Assembly: GCF_900114355.1 (NCBI RefSeq)
Contig: NZ_FOSS01000003.1
Coordinates: 183,215-247,214, forward strand
Length of the DNA stretch: 64,000 bases
Reading direction: 5' to 3'
DNA from: Lysobacter sp. cf310
GTDB lineage: Bacteria > Pseudomonadota > Gammaproteobacteria > Xanthomonadales > Xanthomonadaceae
Shown: positions 17,380 through 26,976 of the stretch, piece by piece
Position numbering within the stretch: the stretch's first letter is position 1
Layout: each line of letters starts with the position of its first letter
Position numbers and translations under genes: made by a program
The notes under the pieces: model-generated
Seen by the model: the letters and a program-made list of their open reading frames with translations, nothing else
Database searches by the model: none
What the model was told of the DNA's origin: nothing

Positions 17380-17880
17380 ATGTCGAAGAAGGAAAGCATC
17401 CAGAAGAAGCTGCAGAAGGTGCGGCCTCCGCGCGTCCAGCTGACCTACGACGTGGAGAAGGGCGACGCCATCGAGCAGAAGGAAATCCCCTTCGTGGTGG
17501 GCGTGCTCGGCGACTTCAGCGGCAAGCCCGAGCAGGCTTTGCCGAAGATCAAGGACCGCAAGTTCGTCAATGTCGACATGGACAACTTCGACCAGGTGCT
17601 CGAGGCCACGTCGCCGCGAGCGGCTTTCCGGGTGCCCAACAAAATCAGCGAGGACGGCGGCGAGTTCGCCGTCGAAATGAAGTTCAAGACGCTCGACGAC
17701 TTCCGCCCCGAAGCGGTGGTGGAGCAGGTCGAGCCCTTGCGCAAGCTGCTGGAGGCCCGCACCAAGCTGGCCGACTTGCGCAACAAGATGGCCGGCAACG
17801 AAAAGCTTGAGGATCTGCTCAGCGATGTGCTGAGCAACACCGAGCAGCTCAAGAAGCTCAGCAAAGAAGGCCAGGAGTAA
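17380..17880 (+). CDS. tssB: T6SS sheath small subunit TssB (VipA)
   Basis: At 166 aa the length is typical. Diagnostic stretches are RVQLTYDVEKGDA, LPFVVGVLGDFSG-like VVGVLGDFSGKPEQ, and FVNVDMDNFDQVL, with the C-terminal helix that intertwines with TssC. TssB and TssC form the contractile sheath, which ClpV (TssH, encoded at 24004) disassembles after firing. The tssC ATG is five bases downstream of the stop. Confidence 0.96.
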   Translation: MSKKESIQKKLQKVRPPRVQLTYDVEKGDAIEQKEIPFVVGVLGDFSGKPEQALPKIKDRKFVNVDMDNFDQVLEATSPRAAFRVPNKISEDGGEFAVEMKFKTLDDFRPEAVVEQVEPLRKLLEARTKLADLRNKMAGNEKLEDLLSDVLSNTEQLKKLSKEGQE

Positions 17881-17885
17881 ACTCC

Positions 17886-19376
17886 ATGACTCCCCACGCA
17901 ACCACCGCCTCGCAGGGCACCGCGGACCTCGCCGAATTCAGCTTGCTCGACCAGATCGTCGAGCAGAGCAAGGTGGCGAAGTCGACCAGCGAGCACCAAC
18001 GCGCCAAGGACCTGATTTCCGAACTGGCCAAGGAAGTGCTGGAAGGCACGGTCGTGGTGTCGGACAACCTCGGCGCCACCCTGGACGCGCGCATCGCGGA
18101 GCTGGACGGCATCATCTCCGAGCAGGTCAGCGCGATCATGCATCACTCGGAGTTCCAGCAGCTCGAGAGCAGCTGGCGCGGCCTGCATTACCTGTGCTCG
18201 CAAACGTCTACCGGCACCACCCTGAAGATCAAGATGTTCAACTCGCCGAAGAAGGACATGGTCAAGGACTTCAAGTCCGCGATCGACTTCGACCAGAGCG
18301 CGTTGTTCAAGAAGGTCTACGAAGAGGAGTTCGGCACCTTCGGCGGCTCTCCGTTCGGCACCCTGATCGGCGACTACCAGCTGGGCCGTTCGCCCGAGGA
18401 CATGTACTTCATCGAGCAGATGTCGCACGTGGCCGCGGCGGCGCACGCGCCGTTCATCAGTGCCGCCTCGGAGGAACTGTTCGGCCTGGAAAGCTTCACC
18501 GACCTGGGCAAGCCGCGCGACCTGGCCAAGATCTTCGACACGGTCGAGTACGCCAAGTGGAAGTCCTTCCGCGACGGCGAGGACAGCCGCTACGTCGGCC
18601 TGACCCTGCCGCGGTTCCTGGGCCGTCTGCCTTACAACCCGAAGGACGGCACCACGGTCGAAGGCTTCAATTTCGTCGAGGACGTCGACGGCGCCGACCA
18701 CAGCAAGTACCTGTGGTGCAATACGGCCTACGCCTTCGCCACCCGTCTGACCCAGGCGTTCGAGAATCATGGCTGGTGCGCGGCGATCCGCGGCGTCGAG
18801 GGCGGCGGCCTGGTCGAGGACCTGCCGACCCACACCTTCCGCACCGACGACGGCGAAGTCGCGCTCAAGTGCCCGACCGAAATCGCCATCACCGACCGCC
18901 GCGAAAAGGAGCTGAGCGACCTGGGCTTCATCCCGCTGGTCCACTGCAAGAACACCGACTACGCCGCGTTCTTCGGCGCGCAGTCGGCGCAGAAGGCGCG
19001 CAAGTACAACACCGATGCGGCCAACGCCAATTCCGCGCTGTCGGCGCAGTTGCAGTACATCTTCTCGATTTCGCGGATCGCCCATTACCTCAAGGCGATG
19101 ATGCGCGAGAAGATCGGCAGCTTCGCCTCGGCCGGGAATGTCGAGGAGTTCCTGAACCGCTGGATCGCGCAATACGTGTTGCTCGACGACAACGGCAGTC
19201 AGGAGGCCAAGGCCCAGCATCCGCTGCGCGAGGCTTCGATCCAGGTGTCGGAGATCCCCGGTCGTCCGGGCGTCTACCGCGCCGTAGCGTTCTTGCGTCC
19301 GCACTTCCAACTCGACGAACTGTCGGTTTCGCTGCGCCTGGTGGCGGAGCTTCCGGCCGGCGCGAGCAAGAGCTGA
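17886..19376 (+). CDS. tssC: T6SS sheath large subunit TssC (VipB)
   Basis: The 496-aa protein shows the conserved TssC core: LESSWRGLHYLCSQT, LFKKVYEEEFGTFGGSPFG, LIGDYQ, the PRFLGRLPYNP segment and the C-terminal RPHFQLDELSVSLRLVAELP. It pairs with TssB to build the contractile sheath. After the stop there is a 328-base spacer full of hairpins before hcp, unlike the tight tssB-tssC spacing, so sheath and tube genes are probably expressed at different levels. Confidence 0.97.
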   Translation: MTPHATTASQGTADLAEFSLLDQIVEQSKVAKSTSEHQRAKDLISELAKEVLEGTVVVSDNLGATLDARIAELDGIISEQVSAIMHHSEFQQLESSWRGLHYLCSQTSTGTTLKIKMFNSPKKDMVKDFKSAIDFDQSALFKKVYEEEFGTFGGSPFGTLIGDYQLGRSPEDMYFIEQMSHVAAAAHAPFISAASEELFGLESFTDLGKPRDLAKIFDTVEYAKWKSFRDGEDSRYVGLTLPRFLGRLPYNPKDGTTVEGFNFVEDVDGADHSKYLWCNTAYAFATRLTQAFENHGWCAAIRGVEGGGLVEDLPTHTFRTDDGEVALKCPTEIAITDRREKELSDLGFIPLVHCKNTDYAAFFGAQSAQKARKYNTDAANANSALSAQLQYIFSISRIAHYLKAMMREKIGSFASAGNVEEFLNRWIAQYVLLDDNGSQEAKAQHPLREASIQVSEIPGRPGVYRAVAFLRPHFQLDELSVSLRLVAELPAGASKS

Positions 19377-19396
19377 TCGATCGGGACGCCGTCCGT

Positions 19397-19576
19397 CGCT
19401 TGCCCGCTCGATGCGGGCAAGCGGCACCCGACGTGAGGTAGTGCGAATGCAGGAGCATGAGCCCTGAGCAGGCTCCCGCGAGTTTTGGATAGCTCGCGGA
19501 ACATGGCGCGGCCGTAAGCCGCGCCAAGAGGCGGGATGGCTTTCATCCCGAAAGGTCTGCGAGCACGGAGTGCTCG
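19397..19576 (+). repeat. Cluster of tandem hairpins between tssC and hcp
   Basis: In 180 bases I find five clear inverted repeats and one weaker one. They are 19397-19423 (11-bp stem CGCTTGCCCGC, loop TCGAT), 19452-19476 (weaker, GGAGC/GCTCC with nested GAGCC/GGCTC), 19477-19498 (CGCGAG/CTCGCG), 19504-19526 (TGGCGCGGC/GCCGCGCCA), 19532-19550 (CGGGATG/CATCCCG) and 19560-19576 (CGAGCAC/GTGCTCG, three-base loop). None is followed by a T-tract, so they are not classic terminators. Such a structured spacer could stabilise or process the mRNA so that hcp is translated far more than the sheath genes. Confidence 0.75.
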
Positions 19577-19704
19577 GCCGGACCTGCCCTCAACTGGGGT
19601 CAGTGGCCCCCGAATTGGCTGTATTTGCAATAGCTTCGACATATTGGCGGTTCTTAGAATCATCCACTCATCTCTCATGTCACATGGACGAAAAGGAAGC
19701 ATTC

Positions 19705-20247
19705 ATGGCTATCAACGAGAAGTACGAAGCACACAAGCAACCCATCAGCGCGTTCCTCAACATCGACAACAAGGCCATCAAGGGCGAGTCGCACGTCGAG
19801 AAGTACAAGGACGAAATCGAGCTGTCCTCGGTGCGCTGGAACATCAAGCAACCCAAGTCGGCCACCGTGTCCTCCTCCGGCGGGCAGAGTTCGGCGCGTT
19901 CGGTGTTCGAGGGCATCGAGTTCGTCAAGAGCGCCGATCTGGCCTCCACCGGACTGTTCCAGGCGGCTGCCAACGGCACCGTGTGGGCCAAGATCCGCTT
20001 GGCGCTGACCCGCCAGGACGGCAAGGAAGGCCAGCACATCGAGTACTGCGTGATCGAGGCGCTCAACGTCGTGGTCAGCGAAGTTGAGGTGCGTAACGGC
20101 GCGGACGGCGTGCTGGAAGAGCATGTCCGCCTGAATGTGGGCGCGATCAAGCAGACCTACACCCAGATGCTGCCCAAGGGCGGTGCGGGTGGCAACGCGG
20201 TGGCGCAGTACAGCTTCGCCTTGGCGAAGCCGACCTACAGCGTCTGA
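19705..20247 (+). CDS. hcp: T6SS tube protein Hcp (TssD)
   Basis: The ATG at 19705 is preceded by AAAGGAAG at good spacing and gives a 180-aa protein beginning MAINEKYEAHKQPISAFLNID. Beta-barrel motifs include GESHVEKYKDEIELSSVRW and ARSVFEGIEFVKSADLAST, with the end YSFALAKPTYSV. Hcp hexamers stack into the inner tube that is pushed out with VgrG at the tip. It lies between tssC and tssE, set off by a hairpin-rich spacer and its own leader, which suggests separate high expression. Confidence 0.96.
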   Translation: MAINEKYEAHKQPISAFLNIDNKAIKGESHVEKYKDEIELSSVRWNIKQPKSATVSSSGGQSSARSVFEGIEFVKSADLASTGLFQAAANGTVWAKIRLALTRQDGKEGQHIEYCVIEALNVVVSEVEVRNGADGVLEEHVRLNVGAIKQTYTQMLPKGGAGGNAVAQYSFALAKPTYSV

Positions 20248-20440
20248 GAAAGCCGGCGGATGGCGGCTCGTTCCGTCATCCTCCTGCGGCAACGGGCGCG
20301 AAGGCCGCGCCCGTTGCATTCCAAGCATCGGTTTGTCGTAAACCGATCACCCGGACGGGGCGAGTCCCGGGATTCCGTCCCGATCGCCCCCCAAGTAGCG
20401 CGGGATCGTTCCCGCCGGCTCCACTCCTCATAACAGGATC

Positions 20441-20929
20441 ATGAAAGGACTCGAACCCAGCCTGCTCGAACGCCTGTTCGACGACGAGCCACGCAGTCCG
20501 GGAACGAACGGCATGTTCAAGACGCTGTCGCTGGACCAGTACAAGGAGTCCGTGGCCCGCGACCTGGAAAGCCTGCTCAACAGTCGCGCGGCGTTCTCCG
20601 AAGAGCTGCTGAAGGCCTTTCCCCAGTGCCAGCAATCGCTGATGACCTACGGACTCGTCGATTTCTCCTCGATGAGCCTGGCCAATGCCTTCGAGCGCGT
20701 GGCCATCTGCAGATCCCTGGAGCAAGCCATCGCGCGCCACGAGCCGCGCCTGCACAACGTGCGCGTCGCCCTGGAGCGCAACGGCCGTGGGGCAGGGGGG
20801 CTGCATTTCGCCATCCACGGCCTGCTGGACGTGCAACCGGCGCGCGAACCGGTGAGTTTCGACGCGATGCTGCAACCGACCACGCTGCAATATTCGGTGA
20901 GCCGCCTGCGCCGGCCGGCGGTCGCATGA
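20441..20929 (+). CDS. tssE: T6SS baseplate protein TssE (gp25-like)
   Basis: The 162-aa protein has the GPW/gp25 layout: SLLERLFDDEP near the start, SVARDLESLLNSR, then the conserved YGLVDFSSMSLANAF and a final strand pair. TssE is the wedge protein that starts sheath polymerisation. Transcription from hcp passes through 193 bases before it; tssF starts about 100 bases after. Confidence 0.93.
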   Translation: MKGLEPSLLERLFDDEPRSPGTNGMFKTLSLDQYKESVARDLESLLNSRAAFSEELLKAFPQCQQSLMTYGLVDFSSMSLANAFERVAICRSLEQAIARHEPRLHNVRVALERNGRGAGGLHFAIHGLLDVQPAREPVSFDAMLQPTTLQYSVSRLRRPAVA

Positions 20930-21032
20930 GGTCGCCATCGCGCATCGTCCGTCTCGACGGCGACGGCTTGCCAGGCGCGTCGTCCGCGCCGCGTCCTCGG
21001 TTTCGATCCGCGCCAGCCCGGGGAATCGGCTG

Positions 21033-22871
21033 ATGGAAGACCTGCTCCCGTACTACGAGCGCGAACTGGCGTTCCTGCGTCGCCACGGCAAGGAATTCGC
21101 CGAGCGCTATCCCAAGATCGCCGGCCGCCTGCTGATCTCCGGCGACGGCAGCCAGGATCCGCACGTCGAGCGCCTGGTCGAGTCCTTCGCGCTGCTGACG
21201 GCGCGAGTGTCGAAGAAGATCGAGGACGACTATCCCGAATTCACCGACGCCTTGCTGGAAGTGCTGTATCCGCATTACCTGCGGCCGTTCCCGTCCTGTT
21301 CGATCGTGCGCTTCGACCTCGACAGCCAGTTGGGCAAGCTGAGCCAGGCCGTCAAGGTGGCGCGCGGCACCCTGTTGAATTCCCAGCCGGTGCGCGGCGT
21401 CAGCTGCAAGTTCCGCACCAGCTACGACGTGACGCTGGCGCCGATCCGGGTCAAGGCAGCCCGATTCAACCCCATTGCCGCCGCGCCCATGGCCACGACC
21501 CTGCCGCCCGGCAGCGGCGCGCAGATATCGCTCACCTTCGAGCTGCTGGGCACCGATGCCCCCAAGGCGATGCAGGGCATCGACCGGCTGCGCCTATTCA
21601 CCGATGGCGAGCCCTCATTCGTCGCCACCCTGCGCGACGCACTGGCGTTGAACGTGCGCGCGGCCTATCTGGAACAGGAAGACAGCGGCCGCTGGCACAA
21701 ACTGGCCGCCGTGCCCCTGCAACAGGCCGGGTTCGCCGACGACGAGGCGCTCATCGATTACCCGGACCGTTCGCATCCGGCCTATCGCTTGCTCACCGAA
21801 GTGTTCGCTTATCCGGAGAAGTTCGGCTTCTTCGACCTGGATCTGCGTGCGCTGCGCCAGGCCGGCGCCGGCAATCTGTTCACCGTGCACCTCATCCTCA
21901 AGGCCGAGGCCGCCGACTCGCCGGTCTCGCGGGCGCTGGAGGCCTTGGGACCGGACAGCGTGCTGACCGGTTGCACGCCGGTCACCAACCTGTTCGCGCA
22001 GCAGGGCGAGCCGATCCGCGTCACCCATCGCACGGCCACCTATCCTGTGGTCGCCGATTCGCGCCGGGCCTTCGCCTATGAGGTGCATTCGATCGACTCG
22101 GTGGCGCGCGTGCGGCAGACGCCCCAGGGCGAGCACATCACGGAGTTCCGGCCGTTCTATTCGCTGCATCACGGCGAAACGCCCAGCCAGACCGGGCAGT
22201 ACTGGCTGGCGCATCGCGACGAGCATGTCGCCCGCAGCAGTCCCGGTTACGAAACCGAGATGTCCTTCGTCGATCTCGATTTCAATCCGACCTTGCCGCA
22301 AACCGATGTGGTCAGCCTCAAGCTTACCTGCAGCAACCGCGAGCTGCCGACGCAGCTGCCGCACGGCCCCCAAAGCGCGCCGCTGATCCAGGACGGCGGC
22401 GGCATGGCCCGCGCCATCACCTTGCTGCGCAAGCCCAGCCGTCCGCTACGGTTCGAGCGCGGCCGCGCCGCCCACTGGCGCCTGATCTCGCACCTTTCGC
22501 TCAATCACCTTTCGCTGACCGGCAGCGGCCTGCCCGCGTTCAAGGAAATGCTGCGCCTGTACGACATGGCGCGCTCGGCGGTGTCCAATCGTCAGATCGA
22601 CGGCATCGTCGGCATCCGTCACGAACCCGCCACCGCCTGGCTGCCCGGCAAGCACTTCACCAGCGTGGTGCGCGGCCTGCACATCAAGATCACCATCGAC
22701 GAACACAGCTTCGTCGGCGCCGGCATATCCGCGTTCGCCGCCGTGCTCGACCGATTCTTCGGCCTGTACGTGCATGCGAACAGCTTCACCCAACTCACGC
22801 TGCTGTCCGCCCATAGCGGCGAGGTCATCGTCCAATGCCCCCCACGAAGCGGCGAATCGATCCTGGTGTAG
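21033..22871 (+). CDS. tssF: T6SS baseplate protein TssF
   Basis: At 612 aa this is a standard TssF, opening with the family signature MEDLLPYYERELAFLRRHGKEFAERYP, quoted here only in part: LLPYYERELAFLRR at residues 3-16. HVERLVESFALLTARV and the DALLEVLYPHYLRPFPS segment follow, and the C-terminal half has FTQLTLLSAHSGEV. TssF with TssG and TssE makes the baseplate wedge. Its 3' end overlaps tssG by 37 bases in another frame, a sign of translational coupling. Confidence 0.96.
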   Translation: MEDLLPYYERELAFLRRHGKEFAERYPKIAGRLLISGDGSQDPHVERLVESFALLTARVSKKIEDDYPEFTDALLEVLYPHYLRPFPSCSIVRFDLDSQLGKLSQAVKVARGTLLNSQPVRGVSCKFRTSYDVTLAPIRVKAARFNPIAAAPMATTLPPGSGAQISLTFELLGTDAPKAMQGIDRLRLFTDGEPSFVATLRDALALNVRAAYLEQEDSGRWHKLAAVPLQQAGFADDEALIDYPDRSHPAYRLLTEVFAYPEKFGFFDLDLRALRQAGAGNLFTVHLILKAEAADSPVSRALEALGPDSVLTGCTPVTNLFAQQGEPIRVTHRTATYPVVADSRRAFAYEVHSIDSVARVRQTPQGEHITEFRPFYSLHHGETPSQTGQYWLAHRDEHVARSSPGYETEMSFVDLDFNPTLPQTDVVSLKLTCSNRELPTQLPHGPQSAPLIQDGGGMARAITLLRKPSRPLRFERGRAAHWRLISHLSLNHLSLTGSGLPAFKEMLRLYDMARSAVSNRQIDGIVGIRHEPATAWLPGKHFTSVVRGLHIKITIDEHSFVGAGISAFAAVLDRFFGLYVHANSFTQLTLLSAHSGEVIVQCPPRSGESILV

Positions 22872-23926
22872 CGCAACAGCTGCTCGCGGCGCCGCAACGC
22901 TTCGGATTCTTCCAGGCGTTGCGCATCCTGGAGTCGCTGTTCGCCAGGCAGGGCATCAAGCGCGGCGAAATGGTCGCGCGCAAGGTGCGCTTCAAGAACA
23001 CGCTCGCGCTGGGATTCCCGGCCAGCGAGATCGAAGGCGCGGTGGCCTACGGCAACGACGGCGAAGTGCTCGATCACGAGACGTCCATCGAGAACGCGGT
23101 CAGCACGCAGCAACTGGCCGAGGTGCATATCACCCCGGCGTTCAGCGGCCTGCTAGGCGGGCAGGGCGCACTGCCGCTGCATTACACCGAACGGCTCGCC
23201 GAGCGCGAGACCGTGCATCGCGATCGCGCCGCGCGTGCGTTCCTGGACCTGTTCACCAATCGCGCGCTCGCGCTGCACTACGACGCCTGGAAGAAGTACC
23301 GCGTCCCCCTGCAGCACGAACTGGAACGCGACGAACGCTTCCTGCCCATGGTGCTGTCCTTGGTCGGCCTCGGCCAGCCGGCGCTGCGCGATCGCATGGC
23401 CGACGGCGGCGCCGGCGAAGTGTTCGACCAGGCCATCGCTCACTATGCAGGCGCCGTCGGCCAGCACCCCACCTCCGCGGCCGCCCTGCAGCGCATCCTG
23501 CGCGACTATTTCCAGGTCCCGCTGCGCATCGAGCAGTTCGTCGGCGCCTGGTATTCGGTACCGGAAACGCAGCGGACCCGATTGGGCGCCAGCAACGCCA
23601 CCTTGGGTTCCACCGCGCTGGCCGGCGACCGGGTCTGGCAGCGCGATCTGCGTATGCGGGTGTGGATCGGTCCGCTGGATCGCGACCGCTTCGACGATTT
23701 TCTGCCCGGCGGCAAGGCGGCGCTAGGCCTGGCCAAGTGGCTCAGCCTGCTGACCGGTGCCTGCTTCGAGTACGAGGTCCGTCTGATCCTGAAGGCCGAA
23801 CACATCACCGGCGTGCGCATGAGCCCCGAGGCCGGCGCGCGCCTGGGCTGGGACAGCTACGTCTGTTCCAAGGCGGCGCAGGCGCCGCGCTCCGACACCA
23901 GCTACGACATTCGTACCTTGCAGTAG
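22835..23926 (+). CDS. tssG: T6SS baseplate protein TssG
   Basis: This 363-aa protein begins MPPTKRRIDPGVAQQLLAAP and shows FGFFQALRILESLF, the GLLGGQGALPLHYTE motif and LDLFTNRALALHYDAWKKY, all diagnostic for TssG. It starts inside the tssF end (37-base overlap). The last codons form the first unit of a 16-bp tandem repeat that continues past the stop. Confidence 0.96.
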   Translation: MPPTKRRIDPGVAQQLLAAPQRFGFFQALRILESLFARQGIKRGEMVARKVRFKNTLALGFPASEIEGAVAYGNDGEVLDHETSIENAVSTQQLAEVHITPAFSGLLGGQGALPLHYTERLAERETVHRDRAARAFLDLFTNRALALHYDAWKKYRVPLQHELERDERFLPMVLSLVGLGQPALRDRMADGGAGEVFDQAIAHYAGAVGQHPTSAAALQRILRDYFQVPLRIEQFVGAWYSVPETQRTRLGASNATLGSTALAGDRVWQRDLRMRVWIGPLDRDRFDDFLPGGKAALGLAKWLSLLTGACFEYEVRLILKAEHITGVRMSPEAGARLGWDSYVCSKAAQAPRSDTSYDIRTLQ

Positions 23927-23961
23927 CCGTACCCTGCAGTAGCCGCACCCCGCAGTAGCCG
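23914..23961 (+). repeat. Three-unit 16-bp tandem repeat at the tssG stop codon
   Basis: TACCTTGCAGTAGCCG, TACCCTGCAGTAGCCG and CACCCCGCAGTAGCCG follow one another without gaps. The first unit contains the tssG stop TAG; the others repeat the same CAGTAG. It looks like a local slippage duplication of the tssG 3' end. Confidence 0.85.
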
Positions 23962-24003
23962 CTCCATTCCAGCCCCACCGACTCAACGCACGGAACGCCC
24001 AGC

Positions 24004-26805
24004 ATGAGCATCAATCTCAAGACCCTGATCGGGAAGCTCAACGACACCAGTCGCCTCGCCGTCGAACGCGCGGCGAATCTCTGCGTGCAGCGCGGCCACT
24101 ACGAGGTGGACCTGGAGCACCTGTTTCTGGCCTTGCTGGAACAGCCTCGCAGCGATTTCGCGTTGATCGCCCAGCGCAGCGACATCGGCCTGGACTCGCT
24201 GCAACGCGACCTGGACCGGGAGATCGGCCGCTTCAAGAACGGCAACACGCGTACGCCGGTGTTTTCCCCGCACCTGCCCACGCTGTTCGAGCACGCATGG
24301 CTGCTGGCCTCGCTGGACGCGCAGACCACGCGCATCCGCAGCGGCCATCTGCTGCTGGCCTTGCTGACCGAACCGGGGCTGTCGCAGTTGGCCTACCGCG
24401 GCTCGTCGCAGTTCGTGAAGCTCAAGAAGGACGAACTCAAGCACGACTTCGCCACGCTGACCAAGGGTTCGCAGGAAGCCGGGGAGGCGGTCGGCTTCGC
24501 GGACGCCGGCGCAGGGCAGGGCAGTAGCGACGCCGAGACGGCCGACCAGGTCGCGCGTGGCGGCTTGGGCAAGACCCCGGCCCTGGACCAGTTCACCACC
24601 AACCTGACCGCGCGTGCGCGCGACGGCAAGATCGACCCCGTGGTGGGGCGCGATCCCGAAATCCGCCAGGTCATCGACATTCTGATGCGGCGGCGCCAGA
24701 ACAACCCCATCCTCACCGGCGAGGCCGGCGTCGGCAAAACCGCGGTCGTGGAGGGCTTGGCGCTGCGCATCGCCGCCAACGACGTGCCGCGCGTGCTGCA
24801 GGGCGTGGAACTGCACACGCTGGACATGGGCTTGCTGCAAGCCGGCGCCAGCGTCAAGGGCGAGTTCGAGAATCGCCTGAAGAACGTCATCGACGAGGTG
24901 AAGAAGAGCGCGCACCCCATCATCCTGTTCATCGACGAGGCCCACACTATGATCGGCGCCGGCGGACAGGCCGGCCAGAACGACGCGGCCAACCTGTTGA
25001 AGCCCGCGCTGGCGCGCGGCGAATTGCGCACCGTCGCCGCCACCACCTGGAGCGAGTACAAGAAGTACTTCGAGAAGGACGCCGCACTGGCGCGCCGCTT
25101 CCAGGTCGTCAAGGTGGAAGAACCCAGCGAGGCCCTGTGCGCGGCGATGCTGCGCGGCATGGTCCCGTTGATGGAGCGGCACTTCGGCATCCGCGTGCTC
25201 GATGAAGCCATCACCGAAGCCGTGCGCCTGTCGCATCGCTACATCAGCGGCCGTCAGCTGCCGGACAAGGCGATCAGCGTGCTGGACACCGCCTGCGCGA
25301 AAGTCGCGCTGGGACAAAGCGCGACGCCGGCGATCATCGAAGAGACCCGCAAGCACCTGGATCGCATCCAGGCCGAACTGGCCACGCTCAAGCGCGAAAC
25401 CGCCAGCGGCTGGCAGCACGGCGAGCGCACGGCGGAACTGCTGGCGCAACAGGCGCAGGCGCAAGCGAGCCTGGCCGACAACGAAACGCGGCTGGTCAAG
25501 GAGCTCGAACTGGCCGAACGCATCCAGGCCCTGCGCACCGAACTGGAAGCGGCCGCCGGCGACGACACGCCTCACGCGGCGGTCGAGCCTCCGTCGGTAG
25601 TGGACGAAGACGACGCCATCGGCGATGGCGATGTCGCCGTGGCCGCGCCCACCAAAAAGAAGGCCGCCAAGGGCAAGAAAGCCGAACCCGCGCGCCAGGC
25701 CGCGTCGCCCGAGCCCAGGCACGCGCGTCTGCAAGCGCTCATCGGCGAACTGCGCGCCTTGCAGGGCGAAGCCCCGATGGTGCCGCTGCAAGTGGACGGC
25801 CACGTCGTGGCCGACATCGTCAGCGCCTGGACCGGCGTGCCGCTGGGGCGCATGGTCAAGAACGAAGTGGCGACCGTACGCAACCTGTACGCGCTGCTGG
25901 GCGAACGCGTCATCGGCCAGGATCACGCCCTCGACGCCGTCGCCCAACGCGTGCGAACCGCCACGGCCAAACTCGAAGACCCGAACAAGCCGCGCGGCGT
26001 CTTCATGTTCGTCGGCCCCTCCGGCGTGGGCAAGACCGAAACCGCGCTGGCCTTGGCGGACATCCTCTACGGCGGCGAGCGCAAGCTGATCACCATCAAC
26101 ATGAGCGAGTACCAGGAAGCGCACAGCGTGTCCGGCCTGAAGGGCTCGCCCCCGGGGTACGTGGGCTACGGCGAGGGCGGGGTGCTGACCGAAGCGGTGC
26201 GTCGCCAGCCCTATAGCGTGGTGCTGCTGGACGAGGTCGAGAAGGCGCATCCGGATGTACTGGAAATGTTCTTCCAGGTGTTCGACAAGGGCAGGATGGA
26301 CGACGCCGAAGGGCGAGAGATCGACTTCCGCAACACCCTGATCATCCTGACCTCCAACGTGGGCTCGCCGCAGATCATGCAGGCGTGCTTGAACAAGCCG
26401 CAGGAAGAAGTGCCCCAGGCCGACGCCCTGGCCGACGCCTTGCGCCCGATCCTGATGAAGTCGTTCAAGCCGGCCTTCCTCGGCCGTTTGAAGGTGGTGC
26501 CTTACTATCCGATCAGCGATGAAGTCCTGGTCCAGATCATCGACCTGAAACTGCAACGCATCCGCGACCGCGTCGCCAGCAACCACAAGGCCACGTTCCA
26601 GTGGGACGAATCGCTGGTCGATGCCGTGCTGCAGCGCTGCACCGAGGTCGACTCCGGCGCACGCAATGTCGATCACATCCTCAACGGCACCTTGCTACCG
26701 GAAATCGCCGAGAGCGTGCTGTCGCGCATGGTCGACGGCGGCAAGATCGAGGCGATCACGGTCGGGGCGGACGAGGCTGGTGGGTTTGTGTATACGATCC
26801 GGTAG
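24004..26805 (+). CDS. clpV: T6SS AAA+ unfoldase ClpV (TssH)
   Basis: The 933-aa ATPase recycles contracted TssBC sheath. The N-domain (about 1-160) carries the ClpV-type HYEVDLEHLFLALLE motif. The first AAA+ module has GEAGVGKT and FIDEAHTMIGAGG, and the second has GPSGVGKTETALAL, LLDEVEKAHPDV and the sensor region. The middle domain is interrupted by a charged, Lys/Ala-rich stretch (about 525-570, including KKKAAKGKKAEP), longer than usual. It ends the rightward T6SS arm, 77 bases after tssG. Confidence 0.96.
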   Translation: MSINLKTLIGKLNDTSRLAVERAANLCVQRGHYEVDLEHLFLALLEQPRSDFALIAQRSDIGLDSLQRDLDREIGRFKNGNTRTPVFSPHLPTLFEHAWLLASLDAQTTRIRSGHLLLALLTEPGLSQLAYRGSSQFVKLKKDELKHDFATLTKGSQEAGEAVGFADAGAGQGSSDAETADQVARGGLGKTPALDQFTTNLTARARDGKIDPVVGRDPEIRQVIDILMRRRQNNPILTGEAGVGKTAVVEGLALRIAANDVPRVLQGVELHTLDMGLLQAGASVKGEFENRLKNVIDEVKKSAHPIILFIDEAHTMIGAGGQAGQNDAANLLKPALARGELRTVAATTWSEYKKYFEKDAALARRFQVVKVEEPSEALCAAMLRGMVPLMERHFGIRVLDEAITEAVRLSHRYISGRQLPDKAISVLDTACAKVALGQSATPAIIEETRKHLDRIQAELATLKRETASGWQHGERTAELLAQQAQAQASLADNETRLVKELELAERIQALRTELEAAAGDDTPHAAVEPPSVVDEDDAIGDGDVAVAAPTKKKAAKGKKAEPARQAASPEPRHARLQALIGELRALQGEAPMVPLQVDGHVVADIVSAWTGVPLGRMVKNEVATVRNLYALLGERVIGQDHALDAVAQRVRTATAKLEDPNKPRGVFMFVGPSGVGKTETALALADILYGGERKLITINMSEYQEAHSVSGLKGSPPGYVGYGEGGVLTEAVRRQPYSVVLLDEVEKAHPDVLEMFFQVFDKGRMDDAEGREIDFRNTLIILTSNVGSPQIMQACLNKPQEEVPQADALADALRPILMKSFKPAFLGRLKVVPYYPISDEVLVQIIDLKLQRIRDRVASNHKATFQWDESLVDAVLQRCTEVDSGARNVDHILNGTLLPEIAESVLSRMVDGGKIEAITVGADEAGGFVYTIR

Positions 26806-26976
26806 CTGTCGTAGATCCCACGAGTCTGAAAATCACTTGCAACGCCAACGTCATGCGCGAAAATCGTGGATCTGATGAAGCACCAAGCGGTTAGGGATGC
26901 TTATCGGGGGTAGGGAAGAGCAGTTCCCAACCCAAGCAGCTATTCGTAATCTTCTTCACGCATCAAGGATGTTGCG

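Noticed and set aside
19604-19619. Sigma-54-like TGGCCCCCGAATTGGC before hcp
   Set aside because: The -24 half fits but the -12 half is TTGGC instead of TTGC, so the match is too weak to call.
22835-22871. tssF/tssG overlap as a possible frameshift
   Set aside because: Both proteins have normal starts, ends and lengths; overlaps in this cluster are ordinary coupling.
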